Shown here in pieces: positions 1 to 8,846 of a stretch of DNA of 64,000 bases. The translations under genes were made by a program, and so were the position numbers. The DNA comes from Lentibacillus daqui (GTDB taxonomy: Bacteria > Bacillota > Bacilli > Bacillales > Amphibacillaceae). The notes beneath the pieces were generated by a model. The model was not told the DNA's origin, did no database searches, and saw only the letters and a list, made by a program, of their open reading frames with translations. The stretch covers positions 186,001-250,000 of the forward strand of contig NZ_CP114176.1 in assembly GCF_027186265.1 (NCBI RefSeq). Direction: 5' to 3'. How positions within the stretch are numbered: the stretch's first letter is position 1; each line of letters begins with the position of its first letter.

Positions 1-1500
1 TTCCAAAATACGATACATCAATAGGGACAGAAAGCATGTCAGAAAATGTGCTTTTATGCGGGATTCTCTTTGTAAATAAACAGGTCGAGTCCGGAATTCA
101 CTTTTTAATATGCGGAATGTCTCTTCAATTTCCCATCTCCCCTGGTTAATTTTGATCACTTCCTCAATGGGAGATTCCAGATTGGTACATACCGCATAAA
201 ACCCATCATACATCGATTCCTTCTCTATTTGTTCTTGATTCAAAACCACTTGGGTTTTATCCGCAATTTCCCCATCATCCGTCACATGGGTGGATTTTAT
301 GAACCTTTTCGGATCATTTTGATGCGGTTTATTCAAAGAGCCGGGCTTCTCTATTTTTTTGATCGCTCGCTCAATTTGTTTCTCCCGAATGGATGATTGA
401 TATCGTTCATAAACAGGTGAATAGGTGACAATTAACTTTTGTTCCAAATCATTTTCTTTTATCCATCGCTCTTTATAATAGGTTCTTTTGTCATTTTCGA
501 GCTGACGGATATCATTCAAGTTTATTTTTTTATTACTCCCAGGTATTCGCCATCCTTCTGGATCTAAAGCCCACTCCTTAAGAAATTTCTTTAGTTTTTT
601 AATCGATTGTGTGGTCACAAATGCACGTTCTCCATAGGTGTTGTATATCCGGTTACCATTCGAAGAAAGACCAGCGTCCGTGCATACAACAAACTTGGAA
701 AGATTAAAGTCTTTTAAAATGCGTTTTTCCAAGGGCTTCAACGTTGGTTGTTCATTGGCACTCCCGGGGTTCATACTGAAAGCGAGTGGGAGGCCAGATC
801 CATCCATAAATAATCCCATTTGAACGATTGGATTCGGGCGATTTTCTTTCGAAACGCCATATTCCCTCAGGCTATCTTCTTCTTCAATCTCAAAGAAAAA
901 ATTAGTGCAGTCATAATAAAGAACCTGTGTGTTCCGCCCGACGACATTCAAGCTATTTTTATAAACTTTTTCCTCAATAAAATCTGATTGTTCTTCGAGG
1001 ACGTTGAGGGCCCGATATATTTGATGTGTCTGAAAATGTGCGGGTTCTAGTAAATCCTTTGCGTGTTCAAATGTGCCTTTTTTAGAAGTGGGATGCAGAA
1101 CGCGCAAATAGAGAAGACGCGTGAGAATCTCGTTGAGATCATATTCAAATTCATATTTTTGTGAGATCTCCTGACAAACTTTATCCAGTTTCAGCTCGTG
1201 ATAAATAGATTGTAAAAAAAGATAACCAGTATTGAAGAGCGTTTGTTTATCTCGCTCAATTTGCTTGTCGGGATTGTATTTCGCAATGATTTTGTGATTA
1301 TTTTCTTTTTCTTCTAGTGTTAATTTTTTGGCATATTCTTTTGCCCAGGTGTAGGGATCTATGCCAGGATGTTTTTTTAAAATTTCTTCGTGATTTCCCA
1401 AGGATTCAACAACTTTGGTTGTTCTTTTATTGTTTCGATAAATATCCTTAATCACAAAATAAGATGTAGAATTTTTAGAACGACTGACTTTAATGCGCAC
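1..1500 (-). CDS. IS1634-family DDE transposase (3' end outside window)
   Basis: DDE transposase that cuts and joins the ends of its own insertion sequence. The frame is open for 500 codons from a GTG at 1500 to the window edge, with a GGAG ribosome site about 7 nt upstream. The catalytic aspartates appear in YYDCTNFFF and VVCTDAGLSS, and the C-terminal glutamate region in GRWEIEETFRILKS, which fits the Y-R-E-K signature of IS4-superfamily enzymes. Length and layout suit the IS1634 group (about 480-600 aa). The C-terminus and left IS end are not visible. It lies directly upstream of the tRNA cluster. Family assignment is by motif reading, with no database check. Confidence 0.88.
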   Translation of the reverse strand, partial: MRIKVSRSKNSTSYFVIKDIYRNNKRTTKVVESLGNHEEILKKHPGIDPYTWAKEYAKKLTLEEKENNHKIIAKYNPDKQIERDKQTLFNTGYLFLQSIYHELKLDKVCQEISQKYEFEYDLNEILTRLLYLRVLHPTSKKGTFEHAKDLLEPAHFQTHQIYRALNVLEEQSDFIEEKVYKNSLNVVGRNTQVLYYDCTNFFFEIEEEDSLREYGVSKENRPNPIVQMGLFMDGSGLPLAFSMNPGSANEQPTLKPLEKRILKDFNLSKFVVCTDAGLSSNGNRIYNTYGERAFVTTQSIKKLKKFLKEWALDPEGWRIPGSNKKINLNDIRQLENDKRTYYKERWIKENDLEQKLIVTYSPVYERYQSSIREKQIERAIKKIEKPGSLNKPHQNDPKRFIKSTHVTDDGEIADKTQVVLNQEQIEKESMYDGFYAVCTNLESPIEEVIKINQGRWEIEETFRILKSEFRTRPVYLQRESRIKAHFLTCFLSLLMYRILE

Positions 1501-1690
1501 ATAATCGCTCCTTAAACCAGCTTTAGTTATCTACATTATACCATATTACGAAATGTTACGAAATAATAAAAAGGAAAAATTGACAAAAAAATAAAGCCGC
1601 ATCAAGGCTTTTGTCCATTTTTTAAGTTTTTAGGTGTCAAACTCCCGAATTTATCACCCGGCTAAAAAATGATAAAAAGTGAAAATACCC

Positions 1691-1719
1691 TTTACAAAAT
1701 CAAGCAATCTGTATATAAT
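1691..1719 (+). promoter_or_regulatory. Promoter of the tRNA cluster
   Basis: TTTACA (1691-1696), 17-bp spacer, perfect TATAAT (1714-1719). It sits about 55 bp before tRNA-Glu and after the IS-derived sequence, so the six tRNA genes are probably one SigA-type transcript. Confidence 0.75.
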
Positions 1720-1772
1720 AAAATTCGTTGGTATACGACATAGTTTTTAATTGCGACATACATAATCGGCAA

Positions 1773-1847
1773 GGCCCGTTGGTCAAGTGGTTAAGACACC
1801 GCCCTTTCACGGCGGTAACACGGGTTCGAATCCCGTACGGGTCACCA
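1773..1847 (+). tRNA. tRNA-Glu (anticodon UUC)
   Basis: Cloverleaf visible by eye: acceptor GGCCCGT pairs with ACGGGTC, the anticodon loop contains TTC between CCGCC/GGCGG arms, a GGTTCGAATCC T-arm is present, and CCA is encoded. First gene of the cluster. Confidence 0.96.
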
Positions 1848-1853
1848 TTTTGG

Positions 1854-1929
1854 GGAGGATTAGCTCAGCTGGGAGAGCATCTGCCTTACAAGCAGGGGGT
1901 CGCAGGTTCGAGCCCTGCATCCTCCACCA
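1854..1929 (+). tRNA. tRNA-Val (anticodon UAC)
   Basis: Acceptor GGAGGAT pairs with ATCCTCC; the anticodon loop of CTGCCTTACAAGCAG contains TAC; GGTTCGAGCC T-arm; encoded CCA. It starts 6 nt after tRNA-Glu. Confidence 0.96.
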
Positions 1930-1939
1930 TTCGTACGTT

Positions 1940-1975
1940 GTGTCAACTGGAATGAATAAACATTCCAATTGGTAC
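1940..1975 (+). repeat. Small hairpin between tRNA-Val and the mini repeat
   Basis: GGAATG and CATTCC arms around AATAAA form a short stem-loop. It has no T-run and probably acts as a processing or spacer structure in the tRNA precursor. Confidence 0.4.
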
Positions 1976-2013
1976 ACATACTTAGATAGTGATTTTTGTA
2001 CATATGAAGCGTA

Positions 2014-2053
2014 TGTTCAAAAGGAGTGTCATTTTTACCGGACCTTTTGAACA
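2014..2053. repeat. 40-bp mini copy of the TGTTCAAAAAG palindromic repeat
   Basis: Begins TGTTCAAAAGG and ends CCTTTTGAACA. The inner part, TGTCATTTTTACCGG, matches the right end of the 145-bp element at 8847-8991. It looks like an internally deleted copy of that element lodged inside the tRNA transcript. Confidence 0.75.
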
Positions 2054-2063
2054 ACTGCTACAA

Positions 2064-2136
<73 letters not shown>

Positions 2137-2178
2137 TCATTTTTTTATGTATAATATTTGTAAAGCTGTTAACAATAC

Positions 2179-2263
2179 GGAGGGGTAGCGAAGTGGCTAA
2201 ACGCGGCGGACTGTAAATCCGCTCCCTTTGGGTTCGGCAGTTCGAATCTGCCCCCCTCCACCA
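2179..2263 (+). tRNA. tRNA-Tyr (anticodon GUA)
   Basis: Long class II tRNA of 85 nt with an extended variable arm. Acceptor GGAGGGG pairs with CCCCTCC; the loop CTGTAAA gives GTA; encoded CCA. Confidence 0.96.
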
Positions 2264-2275
2264 TGATCATATTGT

Positions 2276-2350
2276 TGGGCTATAGCCAAGCGGTAAGGCA
2301 GCGGGTTTTGATCCCGTCATTCCCAGGTTCGAATCCTGGTAGCCCAGCCA
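2276..2350 (+). tRNA. tRNA-Gln (anticodon UUG)
   Basis: Acceptor TGGGCTA pairs with TAGCCCA; the loop TTTTGAT gives TTG; GGTTCGAATCC T-arm; ends GCCA with CCA encoded. Confidence 0.96.
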
Positions 2351-2455
2351 ATATTATGTTTGCAAATGAATTACATAAAAGGGAATGTTCAATAGGTGGT
2401 TTATCCTTCCCCATTTTGAATATGCTCTAAAATCAGAACTTATGATGCGATCAAT

Positions 2456-2528
2456 GAGCCATTAGCTCAGTCGGTAGAGCATCTGACTTTTAATCAGAGG
2501 GTCGGAGGTTCGAATCCTCCATGGCTCA
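2456..2528 (+). tRNA. tRNA-Lys (anticodon UUU)
   Basis: Acceptor GAGCCAT pairs with ATGGCTC; the loop CTTTTAA gives TTT; GGTTCGAATCC T-arm. CCA is not encoded. Last gene of the cluster. Confidence 0.96.
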
Positions 2529-2631
2529 CTAGAACAAAGGCGGAAGCTGAATGAATCGGAAATTTTTACGTTTTATTTTCCGTTATACAAGAAATCCTAG
2601 CCAAAAACTAGCAACCATAGTAAAATGAAGT

Positions 2632-2680
2632 AAACAAGGTCGTTCTGTAAAATGACAACCTTGTTTATTTGCATTTTAGA
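2632..2680 (+). terminator. Terminator of the tRNA cluster
   Basis: Inverted arms AAACAAGGT (2632-2640) and ACCTTGTTT (2658-2666), followed by T-rich ATTTGCATTTT. It separates the tRNA transcript from the mevalonate operon. Confidence 0.75.
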
Positions 2681-2727
2681 CTATTTTTTTACATAATAGA
2701 GAGAGCTATTTTTTGAATAAAACGTAC

Positions 2728-2755
2728 TTGAAACAGACACAAATATAGATATGAT
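2728..2755 (+). promoter_or_regulatory. Promoter of the mevalonate operon
   Basis: TTGAAA (2728-2733), 16-bp spacer, TATGAT (2750-2755). Transcription would begin near 2762. That leaves only a short leader and supports translation starting at the ATG at 2780. Confidence 0.6.
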
Positions 2756-2779
2756 CTTTTTTGCAAAAGGATGAGTGGA

Positions 2780-4069
2780 ATGAGGACTTCTAGAATCCCT
2801 GGGTTTTATAATATGGCGGTGGAAAAGCGACGTGAATGGTTAGCATCAAATTTACAACTGCAGGATGGGGAATTGGATCATTTGGAGAGTGCTCAATCAT
2901 TGCCACTAGAGACGGCAAATAAGATGATTGAAAATGTTGTTGGTACTTATTCCTTACCATTAGGGATGGGTTTGAACTTTTTAATAAATGGAAGGGATTA
3001 TGTCGTTCCAATGGCGATTGAAGAACCATCTGTTGTGGCGTCGGCCAGTCATATTGCTAAAATTGTCCGGGAAGCCGGCGGGTTTAAAACAAACGCTACT
3101 GAACGTGTCATGATCGGGCAAATTCAGATTATCGGCTGTCCGGATTTTAATGCTGCCAAAGAGGCCATTATTGCAGAGAAGAATGCACTGATCAATGATG
3201 CGAATGCGGCATACCCAAGTTTGGTTGCTAGGGGTGGCGGTGCCGAGGATCTGGAAGTTCGACTGTTAAATGATGATGCAGAATCGGATTACGGGAAGAT
3301 GTTAGTGGTGCATGTATACATAAATACATGCGATGCCATGGGAGCCAACATTATCAACACGATGGTGGAATCATTAGCACCAACCATGGAAAAATTAACA
3401 AATGGGAAAGTATATTTGCGTATTCTTTCCAATTATGCCGACCGATGCCTGGCAAAGGCGATATGTGTCATCCCACCTGAATTGTTAAGAAAGGATGGCT
3501 TTACCGGGGAAGAAGTGCGTGATGGTGTTGTTCATGCATATAAGTTCGCTGCCTCTGACCCATACCGGGCGGTCACCCATAATAAAGGGGTCATGAATGG
3601 CATTGACCCGGTGGTTATCGCAACCGGTAATGATTGGCGTGCGGTAGAGGCTGCTGCCCATGCCTATGCATCACGTCATGGAAAATATGATTCGATGACA
3701 ACCTGGTCCGTTGATAATCAGGGAAACCTGGTGGGGGAATTGGAGTTACCGATGTCGGTTGGAACTGTTGGCGGATCTATTCGTGTGCATCCGATGGCTC
3801 AGGTCGCTCATAACATATTGGATGTATCTTCTGCCAAGGAGCTGGCACAAGTCATTGTTGCTGTAGGACTGGCACAAAACCTTGGCGCATTAAAGGCTTT
3901 GGCAACGGAAGGCATCCAGAAAGGTCATATGGCATTACATTCTCGGTCGGTTGCTATGGCAGCAGGTGCTACTGGGGAGATGATCGATATTATTGCGGAA
4001 CAATTGATTGAAGCAAAGGAAATCCGTGTTGGAAAAGCTAAAGAATTGGTGGAAGAATATATAAAATGA
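2780..4069 (+). CDS. mvaA: Hydroxymethylglutaryl-CoA reductase, class II
   Basis: Converts HMG-CoA to mevalonate (or the reverse), the committed step of mevalonate-type isoprenoid synthesis in the cytosol. Class II bacterial features are clear: ENVVG, the catalytic glutamate in AIEEPS, DAMGAN, NKGVMNGIDP carrying the catalytic lysine, GNDWRA with the catalytic aspartate, and GHM near the C-terminus with the catalytic histidine. Length is 429 aa, normal for class II. An ATG at 2771 abuts the AAAGGA ribosome site, so the ATG at 2780, with about 9 nt spacing, is preferred. The stop overlaps the next gene as ATGA, so the two are translationally coupled. Confidence 0.96.
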   Translation: MRTSRIPGFYNMAVEKRREWLASNLQLQDGELDHLESAQSLPLETANKMIENVVGTYSLPLGMGLNFLINGRDYVVPMAIEEPSVVASASHIAKIVREAGGFKTNATERVMIGQIQIIGCPDFNAAKEAIIAEKNALINDANAAYPSLVARGGGAEDLEVRLLNDDAESDYGKMLVVHVYINTCDAMGANIINTMVESLAPTMEKLTNGKVYLRILSNYADRCLAKAICVIPPELLRKDGFTGEEVRDGVVHAYKFAASDPYRAVTHNKGVMNGIDPVVIATGNDWRAVEAAAHAYASRHGKYDSMTTWSVDNQGNLVGELELPMSVGTVGGSIRVHPMAQVAHNILDVSSAKELAQVIVAVGLAQNLGALKALATEGIQKGHMALHSRSVAMAAGATGEMIDIIAEQLIEAKEIRVGKAKELVEEYIK

Positions 4070-5028
4070 GTGCAGAAAAGGCAACAACTTCAGAACAAAC
4101 AGCTATAGGATTAGCTCATAGTAAACTGATTTTAATTGGTGAGCATGCGGTTGTACATGGGCAACCTGCCATTGCCATTCCATTTCCGCTAGTTGGCGTG
4201 GAGTCCATTGTTGAACACGTCCCAGGAGCAGTTAAATTGGATAGTGCCATCTACCATGGGCCAATTGATTTAGCGCCGAATCAAATGGATGGGATTGTTA
4301 ACTGTGTCCATGCGGCGTTAAGGGAATTGGGACTGCCATGTAAGGATCTATTAATTCGCATCAAATCTTCCATACCACCTGGCAAGGGACTAGGGTCGAG
4401 TGCTTCGGTGGCTATTGCAGTAATCCGGTCATTGTTTGCCTATGCAGATGAACCCTACACGGAAGAGGAACTGCTTAACCTTGCTAATATTTCGGAAACT
4501 TATGCACATGGCGCACCTAGCGGAATTGATACATTGACAATTACATCCGGATCACCGGTCTGGTATGAAAAAGACAGACCATTTGACTTTATTCAGCCAA
4601 AAGCGGACTTCCATTTTGTCGTTGCTGACTCTGGTCGAATGGGTGATACGAAGTCTGCGGTTGAATCGGTTGCAAACTTATTCAAATCCGCACCAAAGCG
4701 AATTCAGGCAAGCCTTGACCGGATAGGTGAAATCACACATCAGGCAAGACGTGCGCTGGAAAAGGCGAGTAAACACATCTTGGGGAAAACGTTGAATGAA
4801 GCACAAAAGGAACTGGAAGCGCTTGGTGTTAGTGATGCGGGATTAAACAGGCTGATTTATATAGCCCGAAAAGAGGGAGCACTGGGGGCAAAACTAACTG
4901 GTGGTGGAAATGGCGGTTGTATCATTGCGCTGGCACGAAATGAAGCACACTCCATCCATCTGACCGAGAAGCTGAAAAGAATTGGTGCACACGCAGTTTG
5001 GCCTTTTGTATTACGGCGGCAGATCTAA
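4066..5028 (+). CDS. mvaK1: Mevalonate kinase
   Basis: GHMP-family kinase phosphorylating mevalonate to 5-phosphomevalonate with ATP. The ATP-binding loop PPGKGLGSSASVA, the HGAPSGIDT motif and the C-terminal LTGGGNGGC motif are present, in the order expected for the family. 320 aa is the usual size. It overlaps mvaA by 4 nt and is followed after 17 nt by mvaD, so it belongs to one operon. A phosphomevalonate kinase identity is less likely because the better match for that step is the gene at 6203. Confidence 0.93.
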   Translation: MSAEKATTSEQTAIGLAHSKLILIGEHAVVHGQPAIAIPFPLVGVESIVEHVPGAVKLDSAIYHGPIDLAPNQMDGIVNCVHAALRELGLPCKDLLIRIKSSIPPGKGLGSSASVAIAVIRSLFAYADEPYTEEELLNLANISETYAHGAPSGIDTLTITSGSPVWYEKDRPFDFIQPKADFHFVVADSGRMGDTKSAVESVANLFKSAPKRIQASLDRIGEITHQARRALEKASKHILGKTLNEAQKELEALGVSDAGLNRLIYIARKEGALGAKLTGGGNGGCIIALARNEAHSIHLTEKLKRIGAHAVWPFVLRRQI

Positions 5029-5045
5029 GTGAAATGGGGATATCG

Positions 5046-6023
5046 ATGAAAGCAACAGCTAAAGCACATACAAATATTGCCCTTATTAAATATTGGGGAA
5101 AGCGGGACGATTCGTTAATTTTACCGATGAATAACAGCCTTTCCTTAACACTTGACGGGTTTTATACAACAACAACGGTAGCTTTTCGGGAAGAACTTTC
5201 ACAGGATACGTTTTTTCTAAATGAGCAGGCTGTTACGGGGAGTCAATATCAACGGGTTGCAGCGTTTCTCGATCACATCCGAAACGAAACAGCGGTAACG
5301 AATTTAAATGCTGAAGTGCACTCCATTAATCATGTTCCCACTGCGGCCGGGTTTGCCTCCTCTGCTTCAGGATTTGCGGCATTGGCGGCAGCAGCGATCA
5401 AAGCACTTGATGTTCCAATGAGTGACGAGGATCTATCCAGGATAACCAGACAAGGATCAGGTTCTGCATGCCGATCCATTCACGGTGGATTCGTGGAATG
5501 GGTAAAAGGAACGAAAACGGATGGTTCCGATTCCTATGCTGTTCAGGTACAAGCCGCGGATCAGTGGGATGTAAGGGTCGCTGCTGTTGTTTTAACGGAA
5601 ACGGCAAAGAAAATATCCAGCCGGGAAGGGATGAAGCGTACAGTAGCAACTTCTCCGTTTTATCCGGGCTGGATGGATAGTATCCCTCATGATTTGGAAC
5701 AGATAAAGGACGGAATAGAACATCATGATTTTGAAAAGGTTGGCAGTATCGCTGAGGCAAATTGTCTGAAGATGCATGCTACAATGCTTGGGGCTGCACC
5801 ACCGGTTATGTATTGGAATGATGCAACAGTTCGGGTCATGCGAGAGGTTCAGGCAATGCGAGAACGTGGTGTCCCCGTGTTTTTTACGATTGATGCCGGT
5901 CCCAACGTAAAGGTGCTCTATTTACCGGATGATGAGGCAATTGTAGAAAAGGCGCTTCACCAAATTCCTGGTGTACAAGATGTTACCTTAAGTCGCCCAG
6001 GACAGGGAATCACCTATCTATAA
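5046..6023 (+). CDS. mvaD: Diphosphomevalonate decarboxylase
   Basis: ATP-dependent decarboxylation of mevalonate diphosphate to isopentenyl diphosphate. Recognisable motifs are AHTNIALIKYWGKRD at the N-terminus, MNNSLSLTLD, FASSASGFAALA, RQGSGSACRSIHGGF and the catalytic aspartate in FFTIDAGPNVK. The ATG at 5046 places the conserved N-terminus correctly (325 aa). The in-frame ATG at 5034 is the alternative, and upstream TTG 4998 would overlap mvaK1. The ribosome site is weak, so translation may depend on coupling to mvaK1. Confidence 0.95.
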   Translation: MKATAKAHTNIALIKYWGKRDDSLILPMNNSLSLTLDGFYTTTTVAFREELSQDTFFLNEQAVTGSQYQRVAAFLDHIRNETAVTNLNAEVHSINHVPTAAGFASSASGFAALAAAAIKALDVPMSDEDLSRITRQGSGSACRSIHGGFVEWVKGTKTDGSDSYAVQVQAADQWDVRVAAVVLTETAKKISSREGMKRTVATSPFYPGWMDSIPHDLEQIKDGIEHHDFEKVGSIAEANCLKMHATMLGAAPPVMYWNDATVRVMREVQAMRERGVPVFFTIDAGPNVKVLYLPDDEAIVEKALHQIPGVQDVTLSRPGQGITYL

Positions 6024-6202
6024 AGTGAAACAGGTGGGGGTATTACAGCCGGTTAATGCGTGATAAAAATGAGTAGGCGGGGGTAGGTTTGAAAAAACGC
6101 CCGCGATGCGAATATATTTTTTGGCGTTTTGTGCCTTAGGTAAAGCAAATGGTATAGATATAACAGCCTGTAAGTTCCTGATTCATATAGGAGTTGAAAA
6201 AA

Positions 6203-7303
6203 TTGTCGAACACATCCATGACCATTCAAGTACCAGGAAAACTAATGGTTGCAGGTGAATTTGCTGTCCTTGAGCCGTATCATCAGTTAGTAGTAATGGC
6301 AGTTGACCGCTATGTTTATGCAACTATTACAGAACAAAATAACAATCGGCTGTCACTACTCGATTTTGCATTGACCGACCTGGAGTGGGACTATCATGCG
6401 AATAAGCTTGACATTCGTGCGCAGGATGACCGGCTTCGGTTTGTAGAAGATGCGATGACTGTGGTGCTTACATATTTAGTAGAAAATGAAATCAGGCTAA
6501 GCCATTTTCATTTAACGATAAAAAGTGAATTAGATGATGCCTCGGGAGTGAAATATGGGCTTGGCTCCAGTGCAGCTGTTGTAACATCCGTTATCGCCTC
6601 AATCCTACATATGCATTTAAATGAAAAACCTACAGCGGAATTGGTGTTTAAACTGGCAGCAATTGCACATGTGAAAACGCAAGGAAGTGGTTCAGGCGCT
6701 GATGTTGCCGCATCTTCCTATGGCGGTTTCCTTCAATACAGTTCATTCCAGGCAGAATGGTTGCTACAATCTTACCAGCAGGCTCATTCGATCATGGAGT
6801 TACTAAAGATGGAATGGCCTTATTTTTCTGTGAATCCAATTCAACTCCCTAAAGATATTTACATTTGTATTGGCTGGACAGGCAATCCCGCATCTACGTC
6901 AAGGTTAATCCCAAGAATCCGTGAGCTCAACAACCATCATCCAGAACTTTATCAGCAATTTTTACTAGATAGTAAACAAGCGGTGACCACCTTTTTGGAA
7001 GGTGTGGAAAAGAGTGATAAGGGTTTATTATTCAAGGGGGTTGCGGACAATCGAAATGCGCTGGCAACGGTCGGGAAAAATGCTGGGGTTGAAGTAGAAA
7101 CCCCTTTGTTAAAAACGTTGTGTGATTTAGCGGAACAATATGGAGGAGTCGGAAAACCATCTGGTGCTGGCGGTGGTGATTGCGGAATCGCGTTCATGCC
7201 AAACCTGCAAATGGCCAATCGATTAATGAAGGCCTGGCAGGATGTTGGAATCAAACCGTTGACCATCAGTCCTAACCTTTTTGGGGCAACCATGGTAGAA
7301 TAG
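6203..7303 (+). CDS. mvaK2: Phosphomevalonate kinase
   Basis: GHMP kinase making mevalonate diphosphate, the step between mvaK1 and mvaD. Seen: N-terminal PGKLMVAGEFAVL, the GLGSSAAVVTSV ATP loop, KTQGSGSGADVAASSYGG, and C-terminal KPSGAGGGDCG. A TAGGAG site lies directly against TTG 6194, so TTG 6203, 9 nt downstream, is the likelier start (366 aa). A 179-bp gap separates it from mvaD. The gene order matches the mvaK1-D-K2 operons of Gram-positive cocci, except for mvaA at the head. Confidence 0.92.
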   Translation: MSNTSMTIQVPGKLMVAGEFAVLEPYHQLVVMAVDRYVYATITEQNNNRLSLLDFALTDLEWDYHANKLDIRAQDDRLRFVEDAMTVVLTYLVENEIRLSHFHLTIKSELDDASGVKYGLGSSAAVVTSVIASILHMHLNEKPTAELVFKLAAIAHVKTQGSGSGADVAASSYGGFLQYSSFQAEWLLQSYQQAHSIMELLKMEWPYFSVNPIQLPKDIYICIGWTGNPASTSRLIPRIRELNNHHPELYQQFLLDSKQAVTTFLEGVEKSDKGLLFKGVADNRNALATVGKNAGVEVETPLLKTLCDLAEQYGGVGKPSGAGGGDCGIAFMPNLQMANRLMKAWQDVGIKPLTISPNLFGATMVE

Positions 7304-7314
7304 ATAAACAGTAA

Positions 7315-7352
7315 ACAGGTATTATCCAAATAGGATGGTACCTGATTTTTTT
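7315..7352 (+). terminator. Terminator after mvaK2
   Basis: CAGGTA..ATCC arms pair with GGAT..TACCTG, followed by seven or more T. It ends the mevalonate operon before the repeat array. Confidence 0.75.
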
Positions 7353-7381
7353 GTGACTGGGTAAAGACATGGGCTGTCATG

Positions 7382-7612
7382 GGTAGATATTAACCGGACT
7401 TCGGCTGATTGCAATTGATTGTTGCATTGCCGGGGTCGATATTTCCTTTGTTCTGGTTGATAGTTAAGCCTATCAGGTTGATATTAGCATGTGTATGGTC
7501 GATAAAAGCACTGCCTCGGTCGATACACGCCCAACCCTGGTTGATATTAGATAAATTCGGTCGATGTTAGCTGCGTTTCGGTTGATATTAACATTCCGGA
7601 ATTGATTGTGTA
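7382..7612. repeat. 21-bp degenerate tandem repeat array, about 11 units
   Basis: The core GGTYGATATTA recurs at 7382, 7403, 7434, 7455, 7476, 7497, 7518, 7539, 7559 and 7580, with weaker copies at about 7413 and 7600. Nearly all steps are 20-21 bp. The flank between cores is variable. All frames checked by eye have stops within a few units, so it does not encode a repeat protein. The spacing equals two helical turns. Function unknown. Confidence 0.85.
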
Positions 7613-7691
7613 GTAACATTCAATCAATCGTGTGTCTATCCTAACAATCGCCTGAACCTTATTATGTATGAATATACAAAAAAATGTTGAG

Positions 7692-7721
7692 TTGAGTCAT
7701 GTTCCCCTTTTTCGCTAAAAT
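7692..7721 (+). promoter_or_regulatory. Probable rocF promoter
   Basis: TTGAGT (7692-7697), 18-bp spacer, TAAAAT (7716-7721), 26 bp before the ATG. Confidence 0.5.
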
Positions 7722-7746
7722 ATACATATACAAGGGGGTTGGGAAT

Positions 7747-8646
7747 ATGTTAAAAGATATGTCGATTATTGGGGTACCGATGGATCTGGGACAAAGCAGA
7801 CGGGGTGTTGATATGGGGCCGAGTGCGATGCGCTATGCTGGTGCTATAGAAAGATTACAGCGTTTACAATACCACGTTGATGATTTGGGAGATATTTCTA
7901 TCAATCGTCCAGACCAGCAGTCGGATGAGCGGGAAGGAAACTTAAGAAATTTACCACAAGTTGCCGAAGCGAACGAAACATTAGCACAATTGGTAAATGA
8001 GGAGATTAATAAAAACCGCTTTCCGCTAATTTTCGGTGGGGATCATAGTATTGCCATTGGCAGCTTATCCGGAATCGCCAAGCACTACAACAATCTTGGG
8101 GTGATCTGGTATGATGCGCATGGTGATTTGAACTCCGGGGACACATCACCGTCAGGCAACATTCACGGAATGCCACTAGCCGTTAGCATGGGAATTGGCC
8201 ATGAAAGGTTAACGAACATGTTGGACTACCAGCCAAAAGTGAAACCGGAAAATGTCGTTATTATTGGTGCACGTTCACTGGATCCGGGAGAACGTGAACT
8301 GATTAAAGACAAAGGGATTAAGGTGTTTACCATGCATGAAATTGATCGGATGGGAATGACTAGTGTGATGCGGGAAACGGTTGATTACTTAAAGCATTGT
8401 GATGGTGTTCATCTTAGTCTTGATTTGGATGGATTGGATCCATCGGAAGCACCTGGTGTAGGAACACCGGTGCTTGGCGGGCTAAGTTATCGCGAGAGTC
8501 ATTTGGCTATGGAAATGCTTGCTGAAGCGGATATTCTGACATCAGCCGAATTTGTTGAAGTCAATCCAATCTTAGATGACAAAAATAAAACCGCAACACA
8601 GGCAGTTGGATTAATGGGATCTCTATTTGGTGAAAAATTAAAATAG
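7747..8646 (+). CDS. rocF: Arginase
   Basis: Hydrolyses L-arginine to ornithine and urea in the cytosol. The binuclear manganese site is visible in GGDHSIAIG, WYDAHGDLN and SLDLDGLDP; NIHGMPLA is also typical. The ATG at 7747 follows an AAGGGGG site by 7 nt and gives 299 aa, the normal arginase size; a 16-residue upstream extension from 7699 is not supported. In several Bacillus genomes rocF sits, as here, between a tRNA cluster and sigW. It is a single-gene unit closed by a strong terminator. Confidence 0.96.
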   Translation: MLKDMSIIGVPMDLGQSRRGVDMGPSAMRYAGAIERLQRLQYHVDDLGDISINRPDQQSDEREGNLRNLPQVAEANETLAQLVNEEINKNRFPLIFGGDHSIAIGSLSGIAKHYNNLGVIWYDAHGDLNSGDTSPSGNIHGMPLAVSMGIGHERLTNMLDYQPKVKPENVVIIGARSLDPGERELIKDKGIKVFTMHEIDRMGMTSVMRETVDYLKHCDGVHLSLDLDGLDPSEAPGVGTPVLGGLSYRESHLAMEMLAEADILTSAEFVEVNPILDDKNKTATQAVGLMGSLFGEKLK

Positions 8647-8651
8647 CAATG

Positions 8652-8695
8652 AAAAAGACATTGAATTTCACTCGTGAGCTTCAATGTCTTTTTTG
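8652..8695 (+). terminator. rocF terminator
   Basis: 13-bp arms AAAAGACATTGAA and TTCAATGTCTTTT with a T-run. The structure is nearly symmetrical and could work in both directions. Confidence 0.9.
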
Positions 8696-8846
8696 ATTTT
8701 CCTGGTGGCGGGCACGCACGTGATTCTGAATTGTCTAACTCCTATGTGTACGTCAATTTTTATCCCCAAAACTATCCATATATCTAGTATACTATAATAT
8801 GGAATTCCCGATATATTTATAATATAAAAGATATTACTTAAATGCG

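Noticed and set aside
1728..2054. Three frames of 64-87 codons over the tRNA genes
   Set aside because: They are read across mature tRNA sequences and have no coding signal.
7382..7612. CRISPR array
   Set aside because: The 21-bp units have no separate constant repeat and unique spacers of typical size, cores are only about 11 bp, and no cas gene is nearby.
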